Source: Brucella rhizosphaerae
GTDB lineage: Bacteria > Pseudomonadota > Alphaproteobacteria > Rhizobiales > Rhizobiaceae
NCBI RefSeq assembly: GCF_002252475.1
Contig: NZ_NNRK01000020.1
Span: 62,001-126,000 of the forward strand
Direction: 5' to 3'
Length of the DNA: 64,000 nucleotides
Of this stretch, positions 55,248-63,216 are shown one piece after another. The notes beneath the pieces were generated by a model, which searched no databases, was not told the DNA's origin, and saw only the letters and a list, made by a program, of their open reading frames with translations. Position 1 is the stretch's first letter. Each line of letters opens with the position of its first letter. The position numbers and the translations under genes are program-made.

Positions 55248-56102
55248 GTGCGTTCCACGTCAACCATTCCTTCTGCCAATATCCACCCTGACTTTTTTAC
55301 AGGCATTGCGCGTGGCCTAGGGGGTGCTCTGTTATTTGCGCTGCCGATGCTGATGACGATGGAAATGTGGGAGCTTGGTCTTTACGCCAACCCGATGCGG
55401 TTGCTGCTGCTTTGCCTGTTGAACATTCCGTTGCTGATCGGGCTTGCTTACCGTATCGGGTTTGAGCGCATGTCGACCTGGTCACAAACGCTGCGTGACG
55501 CGGCTATCGCCTTCGCTCTTGGTATTGTGTTGAGCGGAATGATCCTTTGGCTGTTTGGCCTGTTGAGCCGTGAATTGCCGCTGCACCACATGATAGCGAT
55601 GATTGCCCTGCAAGCCGTTCCAGCCAGTATCGGCGCCTTGCTGGGACGCAGCCAACTCGGCATGCGGTCGGAAGAGGATGACGAAGAGGATGGAGAATAT
55701 GATGGAGAGAGCGGCTATTTCAATGAGTTGTTTATGATGATCGTTGGAGCGCTTTTTCTGGGGTTGAATGTGGCCCCCACCGAGGAAATGATCCTGATTG
55801 CCTACAAGATTGTGCCTGGCCAGGCCGTGCTGATCCTGCTTGTGTCGATCATCATCATGCATGGCTTTGTCTATAGCGTTCATTTCAAAGGCGAGCATCG
55901 CGTGCAGGAAGGCGCGCCGTGGTGGAGCTCTTTGGTCCGGTTCACGCTGCCGGGCTATGTGCTGGCATTTGCCACCAGTGCATACACATTATGGACATTT
56001 GAACGGCTGGATGACACCTCATTCGCCCAGATGGTGACAACGATTATTGTGCTGTCGTTTCCCACAGCGATTGGGGCGGCATCCGCCCGCCTGGTTTTGT
56101 GA
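55248..56102 (+). CDS. TIGR02587-family integral membrane protein
   Basis: A 284-residue protein from the GTG at 55248, which has GAGG eight bases upstream. Around seven hydrophobic segments follow (GALLFALPMLMTMEMWELG, LLLLCLLNIPLLIGLAY and so on), with an acidic loop EEDDEEDGEYDGESGYFNE in the middle and APTEEMILIA after it. This matches TIGR02587 (DUF2391), which is paired with a TIGR02588 protein, here the next gene. Role unknown. Confidence 0.85.
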   Translation: MRSTSTIPSANIHPDFFTGIARGLGGALLFALPMLMTMEMWELGLYANPMRLLLLCLLNIPLLIGLAYRIGFERMSTWSQTLRDAAIAFALGIVLSGMILWLFGLLSRELPLHHMIAMIALQAVPASIGALLGRSQLGMRSEEDDEEDGEYDGESGYFNELFMMIVGALFLGLNVAPTEEMILIAYKIVPGQAVLILLVSIIIMHGFVYSVHFKGEHRVQEGAPWWSSLVRFTLPGYVLAFATSAYTLWTFERLDDTSFAQMVTTIIVLSFPTAIGAASARLVL

Positions 56103-56111
56103 GGCAGCGAC

Positions 56112-56528
56112 ATGAACAAGCAAATTAACAGGAAGAACAATGAAGCAGCGACCGTTGAAGTCCATTGGAGCGAGTGGCTCGCGGGTGGCCTATCCGCTTT
56201 GCTTATCGCCTCGCTGCTTTGCTGGTTGGGGTATCATAGTTATCAATATCAGCCAGACAAAGCCGATTTCCGTGTCGAAGTGACCGGCTATACTGCGGTC
56301 GAAAATGGGTATCGGGTCGCTTTTGCAGTTTTCAACTCGTCGCGATCAAGCGCCGCCCAGGTTCGTGTTGTAGGAACCATTGACGAACCGCAAGGGGGCG
56401 CGGAACAGGCGACCGCAATCTTCGATTATGTGGCATCACAAGCTCGGTCCTCGGGCGCACTGTTTTTCTTGAACGATCCGCGCAATCGCGCGCCGAAGCT
56501 GCGCGTGGTAAGCTATATTGAACCTTGA
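56112..56528 (+). CDS. TIGR02588-family membrane-anchored protein
   Basis: A 138-residue protein with a single N-terminal anchor (LAGGLSALLIASLLCWLGYH) and a periplasmic beta domain (DFRVEVTGYTAVENGYRVAF, with APKLRVVSYIEP at the end). It begins nine bases after the TIGR02587 stop. The two families occur as a pair, so they probably form a membrane complex. Function unknown. Confidence 0.85.
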   Translation: MNKQINRKNNEAATVEVHWSEWLAGGLSALLIASLLCWLGYHSYQYQPDKADFRVEVTGYTAVENGYRVAFAVFNSSRSSAAQVRVVGTIDEPQGGAEQATAIFDYVASQARSSGALFFLNDPRNRAPKLRVVSYIEP

Positions 56529-56646
56529 ATTGTTGAGGGTTTCGTCGCAGCGAGGCTTTGCTGAGTGACTGTCCGCTCTCCTCCATGGGGTTGGCGGGTC
56601 GCCATGCAAGAAGGATTCAAAAATTTCGGTGGTTCTCAAAATTGAG

Positions 56647-56671
56647 GGAACAGTGTCTTCGCCTTCTTGTT
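56647..56671 (+). promoter_or_regulatory. EcfG-type promoter for the glutaredoxin-like gene
   Basis: GGAAC, sixteen bases, then TGTT, ending 31 bases before the ATG at 56703. Confidence 0.7.
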
Positions 56672-56702
56672 GGGGTGTTTCCAATGACAGGAGTATGAGA
56701 GG

Positions 56703-57215
56703 ATGAAGAACCCAGCAAGCCAGAATAGTAACAGGACATCCGACAGGGCAGCGACACTGCCTACAGCCGACGAAGAAACCGGCGGTGCCACTGGGGCTTT
56801 GGCAGTGCAACAGCCGCCGCCTTCGCTTCAGGATTCGTCCGGGCAGAGTGATGTTCCGCACCCGGGAACTTGCGGATTCAAGCCGGTCATCTATCTGAAA
56901 GCGGGCTGTCCCTATTGCTTTAAGCTGCGTCTTGCATTGCTCGAAGCCGGGTTGATGGACCGCGTTGCGTTTCAGGAATTCGACGCCGACACGCAGGAAG
57001 AGAGACACATCCGGACAGAACTCTCCCGGCATTTTTTTGCCCTGAGCTTCCCCACTGCAGAAATCGCACCAGGTCGGTTCGAGAAAGGATCAGACGCGCT
57101 CATCCAGCACTTTCTAAGGGATTCAGGCAGATCTGCGAGCCAACTTACAACTTTGCAGGCCTATCTCAAGGGTCCCTTCGTGCAACTCACTGGCCTTTCC
57201 CCCGTCACCCATTAG
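56703..57215 (+). CDS. glutaredoxin-like thioredoxin-fold protein
   Basis: A 170-residue protein. The first ~60 residues are polar and low-complexity. Then VIYLKAGCPYCFKLRLALLE carries the CPYC redox motif, and FALSFPTAEI holds the cis-Pro position. The domain ends near residue 140. It probably reduces disulphides or glutathione adducts under stress. The long N-terminal extension is unusual for a glutaredoxin. Confidence 0.8.
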   Translation: MKNPASQNSNRTSDRAATLPTADEETGGATGALAVQQPPPSLQDSSGQSDVPHPGTCGFKPVIYLKAGCPYCFKLRLALLEAGLMDRVAFQEFDADTQEERHIRTELSRHFFALSFPTAEIAPGRFEKGSDALIQHFLRDSGRSASQLTTLQAYLKGPFVQLTGLSPVTH

Positions 57216-57295
57216 GTCGCTGTTGATGAAGCCACCTCTCGATAGATTGGCCGAGGGGCAAAGAAGGGGAGCGGAAGGCAATCAGCGAAACATCT

Positions 57296-57320
57296 GGAAC
57301 AAGCTTCGACCCGGCGAGTT
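57296..57320 (+). promoter_or_regulatory. EcfG-type promoter for the DUF6766 gene
   Basis: GGAAC, sixteen bases, then AGTT, ending 22 bases before the ATG at 57343. Confidence 0.7.
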
Positions 57321-57342
57321 CGGAATGCGGAGGAAGTGACCG

Positions 57343-58176
57343 ATGATTGCAAAAATGACCAGGAAAACAAGATCGAACTTGCCGTCATCCATTGCTGACG
57401 GTCTCGCTGAGGCGAGGGACCAGATAGAGCCAGGCGCCGTTCGAGCAGATGGCGGAGACCAAATCCCGACAGAAGAAAATCTGGCGCAGGTTCAATGTCT
57501 GAAGAGCCGCAACGACAGTAAGCGGCCGCAGCCGATGCGCCGCTTTCTCAAAGATAATGGGCTAACGATCGCTCTTATCGCGCTGTTTCTTCTGTCGCTG
57601 GTGGGTATGGTTGTTGCGGGACTTTCCCATGTAAACGAAACGCTCATGCGTCATCACCGGGCACCGCTTGGGCTGTTCGAGTACCTTAAGAGCGGGGAAT
57701 TTCTTTCGGCTCTGTTTGAAAACTGGGAGAGTGAATTCCTGCAGATGGGGGTCTATGTCGTCCTGACCGCGATGCTGTTTCAGCGTGGTTCAGCGGAGTC
57801 AAGAGATCCCGATCAGGATCGGGCGCCCTCATCGCAAAGACCATCGCCCGCAGCCAGCCGATTCCACCCTGCTATAGAGTTTCTCTATGCCCATTCGCTG
57901 GGCATTGCTCTCTTTGCATTGTTTGCTAGCAGTTTTGTTTTCCACGTAATAGCCAGTTTTCGCGCAGCGCGTGAAGAAGCGGTACAGCATGGCGCAGCTC
58001 TGGCGGCATTCTGGCCTTACTTGCTGGATTCGGGCCTATGGTTTGAATCTTTCCAAAACTGGCAGTCTGAATTTATGTCGACGGCCGCGCTGGTTCTCTT
58101 ATCGATTTATTTGCGTCAGAAGGGTTCGCCCGAATCCAAGCCAGTGCAGGCCAGCAATCACCAAACCGGTGATTGA
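57343..58176 (+). CDS. DUF6766-family membrane protein
   Basis: A 277-residue protein with GGAGG upstream. After ~65 polar residues come two related halves: MRRFLKDNGLTIALIALFLL with SALFENWESEFLQMGVYVVL and LFQRGSAESRDPD, then FLYAHSLGIALFALFASSFV with FESFQNWQSEFMSTAALVLL and YLRQKGSPES. The (N)WxSEF motif and RGSxES end are typical of DUF6766, and its internal duplication is visible here. Four membrane segments expected. Role unknown. Confidence 0.8.
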   Translation: MIAKMTRKTRSNLPSSIADGLAEARDQIEPGAVRADGGDQIPTEENLAQVQCLKSRNDSKRPQPMRRFLKDNGLTIALIALFLLSLVGMVVAGLSHVNETLMRHHRAPLGLFEYLKSGEFLSALFENWESEFLQMGVYVVLTAMLFQRGSAESRDPDQDRAPSSQRPSPAASRFHPAIEFLYAHSLGIALFALFASSFVFHVIASFRAAREEAVQHGAALAAFWPYLLDSGLWFESFQNWQSEFMSTAALVLLSIYLRQKGSPESKPVQASNHQTGD

Positions 58177-58217
58177 TCGAACCGCCAGAATGGGTGACGC
58201 TGTGGAAATTTCGCTTT

Positions 58218-58242
58218 GGAACAAAGCAACCGGCAAAGGGTT
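58218..58242 (+). promoter_or_regulatory. EcfG-type promoter for the Pro-rich protein gene
   Basis: GGAAC, sixteen bases, then GGTT, ending 29 bases before the ATG at 58272. Confidence 0.7.
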
Positions 58243-58271
58243 GGTGTTTTGAGAGCTTTGAGGAGAAAACC

Positions 58272-58634
58272 ATGACGACACAACCGCTTCCGCAGGACAA
58301 TAGCAATCCGTCCAATTTACCGCAGCCCGGACAGTCGCCAGAAATCCCGGACATTCCTCCGGCTACCGTGCCCGAGCAGCAGCCAGATAGTCTTCCCGAA
58401 CCGCTGGGACCTGACATTCCTGACCGGCCCGAGCCCACGCCTGATGTTCCAGTGCCGGAGCATTCGCCGGAAATCCCGGATATCCCTCCGGCTACCGTGC
58501 CCGAGCAGCAGCCAGACAGTCTACCCGAACCGCTGGGACCTGATATTCCTGATCGTCCCGATCCAGCACCCGAGGTTCCGATGCCAGAGGAGGTACCCCC
58601 GCCCCCTTTCAATCCAGAAAAACTTGCGCTGTAG
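58272..58634 (+). CDS. Pro-rich repeat protein
   Basis: A 120-residue protein from the ATG at 58272, which has GAGGAG upstream; an earlier in-frame ATG at 58173 precedes the promoter. It is almost entirely Pro/Glu/Asp, built of two 43-residue repeats (SPEIPDIPPATVPEQQPDSL, then PEPLGPDIPDRP). No signal peptide and no fold expected. It may be a hydrophilic, disordered protein of the stress-protective kind, which is inference. Confidence 0.7.
   Translation: MTTQPLPQDNSNPSNLPQPGQSPEIPDIPPATVPEQQPDSLPEPLGPDIPDRPEPTPDVPVPEHSPEIPDIPPATVPEQQPDSLPEPLGPDIPDRPDPAPEVPMPEEVPPPPFNPEKLAL
58335..58593 (+). repeat. two tandem copies of a 129-base coding repeat
   Basis: The unit starts TCGCC(A/G)GAAATCCCGGA at 58335 and again at 58464, a period of 129 bases (43 codons). 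The copies differ mainly at silent third positions, which suggests selection on the protein. Confidence 0.8.
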
Positions 58635-58880
58635 TCGCACATGCGAAATCGCTTTTATCGCGGCTCTCGTGAACGTCGCGCTGCGCCCGCTGGAGCCGCG
58701 GTGCCGTTTCATGCATGAGCGGTTACGATAAGCGATAGCCATATCGGGGAAGAGCTTTGACCAACGCGGGCCGGCGCCAGCTCCACTTCTTCACAGGAGG
58801 TGAGCAAAAGCTTGTGGGCGCCCCGGCTGATGACAGACACGGACACCATTGCAGGGGCCGTGATCCTTTTCTTGGGGTTG

Positions 58881-59489
58881 TTACCATGCATCGGCCAGCT
58901 CCTGCGTTGTCGCAAGCTCCAATTGTTCCGCCAGCCTATGATGGCAGAGTGCGAGGATTGCGTCGTGACTTGCATCGGAGCTACTGCAGACCGCATCCGT
59001 CACCAGAATGACGCGATAGCCGCGATCCACGGCTCCAAGAAGGGTCGCAAGTACGCAGAGATCGGTTTCCGCACCACTGACGATCAAGGTGTGGACACGT
59101 TTTTTATAGAGGAATTTCTGGAGCAGACCTTGCGTCCAGGGAGAGTAGACGCCCTTGTCCAGAAGAGTGGCCGGCGGGACAAAGCGTTGTAAGGGATCAA
59201 CAAGATTGAGCAGATCACGGTCCAGAAATTCGAGCGTCACGCTCTGCCATTTGCGGTAATAGCGTTTCCAGGCGCCGACGGCGTCGTCTGGAGAGTGTGG
59301 CGGAATAAAGCGCGTGAAGACGGTCCGCTCGGCGCAGATCCCGCAAAGACTGACAATGTTGGGAAGAACCGCCTCCGCCCAGGGCACATGCCACGGCGCT
59401 CCGGGGCCGAACAATTTTTGCATGTCGACGCAAAGATGCATGCTCCCAGCACGGAGGTTCCCTTTGGTGATCCCGGTTTCAGGCAGCAT
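58881..59489 (-). CDS. isochorismatase-family cysteine hydrolase
   Basis: A 202-residue hydrolase from the ATG at 59489. The catalytic triad is visible: Asp in LCVDMQKLF, Lys in LLDKGVYSPW, and Cys in VSGAETDLCVLAT, with the cis-peptide region preceding the Cys. Members split isochorismate, nicotinamide or N-carbamoyl compounds; the substrate is unknown here. A stress promoter lies about 87 bases upstream. Confidence 0.9.
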   Translation of the reverse strand: MLPETGITKGNLRAGSMHLCVDMQKLFGPGAPWHVPWAEAVLPNIVSLCGICAERTVFTRFIPPHSPDDAVGAWKRYYRKWQSVTLEFLDRDLLNLVDPLQRFVPPATLLDKGVYSPWTQGLLQKFLYKKRVHTLIVSGAETDLCVLATLLGAVDRGYRVILVTDAVCSSSDASHDAILALCHHRLAEQLELATTQELADAW

Positions 59490-59576
59490 TTTGATCTCGC
59501 GCTTTCTTTTCAATTGTGCGGCCGGCTCCAATCATCCGCCATTTTCGCGCGGAGTTGGTTGCCGGTTTACCCACCA

Positions 59577-59601
59577 AACTCCGCCATTCTGTTTTCGTTC
59601 C
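59577..59601 (-). promoter_or_regulatory. EcfG-type promoter for the isochorismatase-family gene
   Basis: On the minus strand GGAAC, sixteen bases, then AGTT, ending 87 bases before the ATG at 59489. Confidence 0.6.
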
Positions 59602-59755
59602 CGCTTTTTACGGCCAGCAGCCGTTCCCGGTCGTGAACCCAACAGCCACAGAGCAACCGCAGCTGAGATCTTCCCTGTACGATATCGTACGGTTGGACCG
59701 TCTCTCGGAACCAAAGCCCCGGTCGGGCCTTAAATCAATGGCGGACAGGAGAGAG

Positions 59756-60241
59756 ATGATGTTATCGCAGCCAAATTTCGAAGATGAGTTGATGCAGCTG
59801 CTACCGGCACTGACGCAGTTCGCGCGGTCCTTATGCCGCCAATCTGCCGATGCAGAAGATCTTGTTCAGGAGACTTTGGTCAAGGCCCTGAAAAACCGGG
59901 AAAAATACCAGCCCTATGGCTCGCTGAAATCCTGGTTGTTCACGATCATGAAAAATAGCTTTTGCAGCCGGTTCAAGCGCGCGCGTCGGGAAACAGCTTT
60001 GGGCGATGAAGGGGGGCCGGTCATCAACGCGCCGCAGGAAATGGCGATTGAACTCCAGGACGTTGGGCGCGCTTACACCAAACTCTCGGAGAGCCACCGC
60101 AACGTCATCGAAATGGTTGTCTTCAATGGTCTGAGCTATCAACATGCCGCCACCCAGAGCGGCTGTACTATTGGCACGATAAAAAGCAGGCTGTGTCGCG
60201 CCCGCATGCAATTGGAGTTGGATCTGAATTCAACGTCGTAA
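59756..60241 (+). CDS. ECF sigma factor, EcfG-like
   Basis: A 161-residue sigma factor with region 2 (LPALTQFARSLCRQSADAED, then LVQETLVKALKNREKY and LKSWLFTIMKNSF) and region 4 (LSESHRNVIEMVVFNGLSYQ, then GCTIGTIKSRLCRARMQLE). The sequence around LVQETLVKA and the absence of C-terminal extensions fit the EcfG group of general stress sigma factors. Starts at 59756 or 59759 follow AGGAG; a farther ATG at 59738 is possible. No anti-sigma gene adjoins it. A poor GGAAC-N16-CCTT lies just upstream. Confidence 0.88.
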   Translation: MMLSQPNFEDELMQLLPALTQFARSLCRQSADAEDLVQETLVKALKNREKYQPYGSLKSWLFTIMKNSFCSRFKRARRETALGDEGGPVINAPQEMAIELQDVGRAYTKLSESHRNVIEMVVFNGLSYQHAATQSGCTIGTIKSRLCRARMQLELDLNSTS

Positions 60242-60248
60242 CGGGTGT

Positions 60249-60590
60249 TTATTCGGGAAGCATGTCTGGTTCCTGCGCAGCATTGCCATTGGCGGCGAAA
60301 ACGTCTTGAGACTGTTGCGCTGGACTGATCAAGCGGATCGCCAGATCGCAGACTACTGATGAATCCCGCAGGCCACTTTCGTAAAGCCGCAACACCTGCT
60401 CGGCCAGAACGGCTTCGTCGAGTTGCGGACCGGATAGTTTGAGGGAAGCAAGTGCAACGCAGTTTCGCATGAAGTCGATTTCATCGGGCGCGTAGATTCT
60501 GCTCGCTTCGTTAAAAAGGGGCACGGCAAATTCCTCGCTGTTATCAGCCACCCGTTGGTGGGCAGAAATCCAGTATAGCGGATAAAGCAC
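60249..60590 (-). CDS. small protein beside the sigma factor, unknown
   Basis: A 113-residue acidic protein converging on the sigma factor gene with a seven-base gap. It starts at a GTG without a strong ribosome site, so the N-terminus is uncertain. Helical segments (EEFAVPLFNEASRIYAPDEI, and LDEAVLAEQVLRLYESGLRD) suggest an all-alpha domain. No family recognised. An anti-sigma role cannot be excluded but is not supported. Confidence 0.45.
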   Translation of the reverse strand: MLYPLYWISAHQRVADNSEEFAVPLFNEASRIYAPDEIDFMRNCVALASLKLSGPQLDEAVLAEQVLRLYESGLRDSSVVCDLAIRLISPAQQSQDVFAANGNAAQEPDMLPE

Positions 60591-60657
60591 CCCGTTTTTT
60601 TTGTCCGATAGCGTACAAAGGCCTTGCTTACCGCTCTAAGCGATGAGGTTGCCAGGC

Positions 60658-60682
60658 GGAACAAAAGCCTGCCTGGCTTGTT
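60658..60682 (+). promoter_or_regulatory. EcfG-type promoter for the first Crp/Fnr gene
   Basis: GGAAC, sixteen bases, then TGTT, ending 34 bases before the ATG at 60717. Confidence 0.7.
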
Positions 60683-60716
60683 TTGGGTTGAGGGCGGCAA
60701 AACAAGGCAAGTTGAA

Positions 60717-61457
60717 ATGACATTCCCGCAGCTGCAGAATATGGAAAACCAGCTTCTTTCGCTCCTTTCGCAAGCTGATTACGACGCGATTGCCGGTCAT
60801 GCGCGCTTTCTTGAACTTCCGCGCGGGCACATTTTGGCGCAGGCCGGCAAGGAGATAGAGGCTGTTTATTTTTTAACGGCTGGAATTGGCTCGGTGATCG
60901 TCACCACGCGCGAAGGGCACCGGGCGGAAGCCGGGCTGTTTGGATTTGATGGATATGTGCCGACCTCAGCGGTGGCCGGTGTTGAGACCAGCTCCTATGA
61001 TGTCATCATGCAGGTAGCGGGACAGGGCTATGCGGTGACCTATGATCGGTTTCGTGAACGCATGGAGACGAGCCGCAGCTTTTCTCGGGTGATGATCCGG
61101 GCGATTGAAGCCTTTTCGGTGCAACTCGCTTCGACAGCGGTGACCAACGCCGTCCACGAGATCAATCAGCGCCTGGCGCGCTGGTTGTTGATGTGTGATG
61201 ACCGCATTTCAGGCTCGGAAATCGCGTTGACCCATGAGTTTCTCTCCATCATGCTTGCCGTGCGCCGGCCAAGCGTCACGACTTCGCTTCATGTGCTTGA
61301 GGGACTGGGATTGATCCGCTCCTTGCGCAACAATATCGTGATCTGGGACCGCAAAGCGCTCGAGGCCTATGCCGGCGGAGCCTATGGTTGGGCGGAACAG
61401 GAATATCGCCGGCTGATGCAGGATCTGAATACGAAAGCCAGCGTCCAACCCGCATAA
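60717..61457 (+). CDS. Crp/Fnr-family regulator 1
   Basis: A 246-residue regulator from the ATG at 60717 with AAGG upstream. The N-terminal half is a cyclic-nucleotide-like beta barrel (LPRGHILAQAGKEIEAVYFL, then GSVIVTTREGHRAEAGLFGF). The C-terminal half is a winged helix with LTHEFLSIMLAVRRPSVTTS. No Fe-S Cys cluster is visible, so it is not a classical Fnr. Its stress promoter makes it a second tier of the response. It converges with a related regulator. Confidence 0.88.
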   Translation: MTFPQLQNMENQLLSLLSQADYDAIAGHARFLELPRGHILAQAGKEIEAVYFLTAGIGSVIVTTREGHRAEAGLFGFDGYVPTSAVAGVETSSYDVIMQVAGQGYAVTYDRFRERMETSRSFSRVMIRAIEAFSVQLASTAVTNAVHEINQRLARWLLMCDDRISGSEIALTHEFLSIMLAVRRPSVTTSLHVLEGLGLIRSLRNNIVIWDRKALEAYAGGAYGWAEQEYRRLMQDLNTKASVQPA

Positions 61458-61796
61458 GCACGCTGCGGATCCACGCGGGATCGGTTATTCTTCGCAGGCG
61501 ACGGCCGATAAGGCATGGAGATGGAAAGCACGCCAATCATTGCCCGGCTTAAGATTTCTCGGCCTCAGCTCTGCGTGGATGGAAATGACGCCGATGAAGG
61601 GCTGTGCGTTTTTTCAGCCGTCAGGCTGGCCTGGGCGAAGACAAACCGCGTTCCTCAGGCAACGCCGTAGGTTTGGCGGAGCCCTGGGGAAACGATGTCA
61701 CTTCTCTTTTGGAGCAACGAAGGCTTGCACAAGCGGAATGTGTTTCCGGTTCCATTTGTTCGTGCGCCCCGAAATGGAAAAGCTTTGTTTGGGATG
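61458..61796. other. intergenic region between convergent regulators
   Basis: About 340 bases between the ends of the two Crp/Fnr genes. No gene, clear terminator or repeat could be supported. Confidence 0.4.
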
Positions 61797-62507
61797 TCAG
61801 AGCTTTGTGCCGAAGAGTTCATGATATTCCTCCTCCGGCTTGCCATAGGCTTCACCGGCAAATTCCTCCAATCCTTTTCTGTCACGAATGGTGATCCGTC
61901 CTCGCTCGGAGCGAACCAGTTTCTTTCCCTCAAGCATATGCAGGCTGGTGGTGATGCTGGGTCGCCTGACGCCGAGCATCAAGGCGATAAAATCATGGGT
62001 GAGGATAATCTCGTCACCGTCAGTGCGGTCGTGGGTCATCAGAAGCCAGCGGGCAAGGCGCTCATGAATATTTAAATTGACATTGGCCCAGACGGTGTAG
62101 GAGACCTGCGAGGAAAAACTCTGAAGGTAACGCGCCAGCAGATTGGCAAACAGGCTATGGCGTTTAATGTGGCTGCGAGCGGCGCGCGCATCGATCCGGT
62201 GGCCGTGTCCTCCGACCTGCATCACAATCTGATGGATGCTTTTCTGAGTCCCGACTGCAAGCGAGGTTGGGCCAAACCCTTCGCGACCGAGCATGCCGGC
62301 TTCAGCAAGTTTTCCGCTTGCGGGCACTATAATGACAGAACCAATGCCACTACAAAGAAAATAGAGATAATCGATCGGTTGGTCTGCTGCGACGATGACC
62401 TGGCCGCGCTCCAGGGTCACTGGCTCAAGGGACGTAAAAATCTCGCAAAATATATCGGGGGGCAGGCTGTTGAGTATTCGGTTCTGCAATTGTCTGACGC
62501 CGTCCAT
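61797..62507 (-). CDS. Crp/Fnr-family regulator 2
   Basis: A 236-residue regulator related to the one at 60717: ERGQVIVAADQPIDYLYFLC, GSVIIVPASGKLAEAGMLGR, and the DNA-binding LTHDFIALMLGVRRPSITTS. The two are paralogues by their shared HDF/EF-(I/L)xx-ML(A/G)VRRPS helix. No stress promoter was found before it. The effector is unknown. Confidence 0.88.
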   Translation of the reverse strand: MDGVRQLQNRILNSLPPDIFCEIFTSLEPVTLERGQVIVAADQPIDYLYFLCSGIGSVIIVPASGKLAEAGMLGREGFGPTSLAVGTQKSIHQIVMQVGGHGHRIDARAARSHIKRHSLFANLLARYLQSFSSQVSYTVWANVNLNIHERLARWLLMTHDRTDGDEIILTHDFIALMLGVRRPSITTSLHMLEGKKLVRSERGRITIRDRKGLEEFAGEAYGKPEEEYHELFGTKL

Positions 62508-62749
62508 GTATCCTACTTTTGGGCATGGAACGCGCTCCGCACCGCATTGCCCCCACGAGTCTGTTTGACGGGGAACAATCTATAACACCCTGATCCGGCG
62601 TGGTTTTTCTGTACGATAGCAGACAAACTGGTCCCTGCGCCGTAGCATCGTGGTGATGTTTTTAGAAATTAAAGACAAGCGCTCGAGCAAGCCGCAGATT
62701 CACAGAGGCCATGTAGCAATGCATGGTTGCACCCTGCTGATCGCATTGG

Positions 62750-63142
62750 TCAGTGGACCAGGTCGGATTGACCGAACAATGCGGTGGCGATGGTCGCAAG
62801 ATCGTCATCCGTGGCACTGAGCACAAAACCTGCGAAGCGCTGCCCATCAAGGCCTGGATGGGCAGCGAGCGCGAAGATGAAGGGAATGCAATAGGTTTCC
62901 AGCGCCGCTATAACCGGCAGAACTGCTTCGGGTTCGATTGCAACATCCAGTATGACCGCATCGACTGTTTCGCTTGCTAGCACAGTGAGGCTGGTTTCCG
63001 GGGTGCTGACGGGTCCGAGGATTGAGGCTCCAAGCCCCACAAGCTTGGTTTTCGCGTCCTCGGTCAGGAGGAAGCCATCCTCAAAAATTAGTATTTTCTT
63101 GCCGCGAAACAAATGCGGCGTGCCAAGCTTTGAATGAACCAT
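62750..63142 (-). CDS. stand-alone receiver domain protein
   Basis: A 130-residue response-regulator receiver: KKILIFEDGFLLTEDAKTKL with the acidic pair, AVILDVAIEPEAVLPVIAAL with the phospho-acceptor Asp, and a degenerate C-terminal part (GLDGQRFAGFVLSATDDDLA). The usual Lys is not clear. No output domain. Single receiver proteins modulate the general stress response of some alphaproteobacteria; here it lies between a Crp-like regulator and a sigma factor. Confidence 0.75.
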   Translation of the reverse strand: MVHSKLGTPHLFRGKKILIFEDGFLLTEDAKTKLVGLGASILGPVSTPETSLTVLASETVDAVILDVAIEPEAVLPVIAALETYCIPFIFALAAHPGLDGQRFAGFVLSATDDDLATIATALFGQSDLVH

Positions 63143-63216
63143 TACAGCGAGTTCGCCATGATTGGATGAAAATTACAAGTCATGCGCGTGAACAGATTTT
63201 ACTCGGTGGATGTTTT

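Noticed and set aside
59707-59731. GGAAC followed after sixteen bases by CCTT upstream of the first sigma factor gene.
   Set aside because: The -10 element lacks GTT, so autoregulation by this site is not supported.
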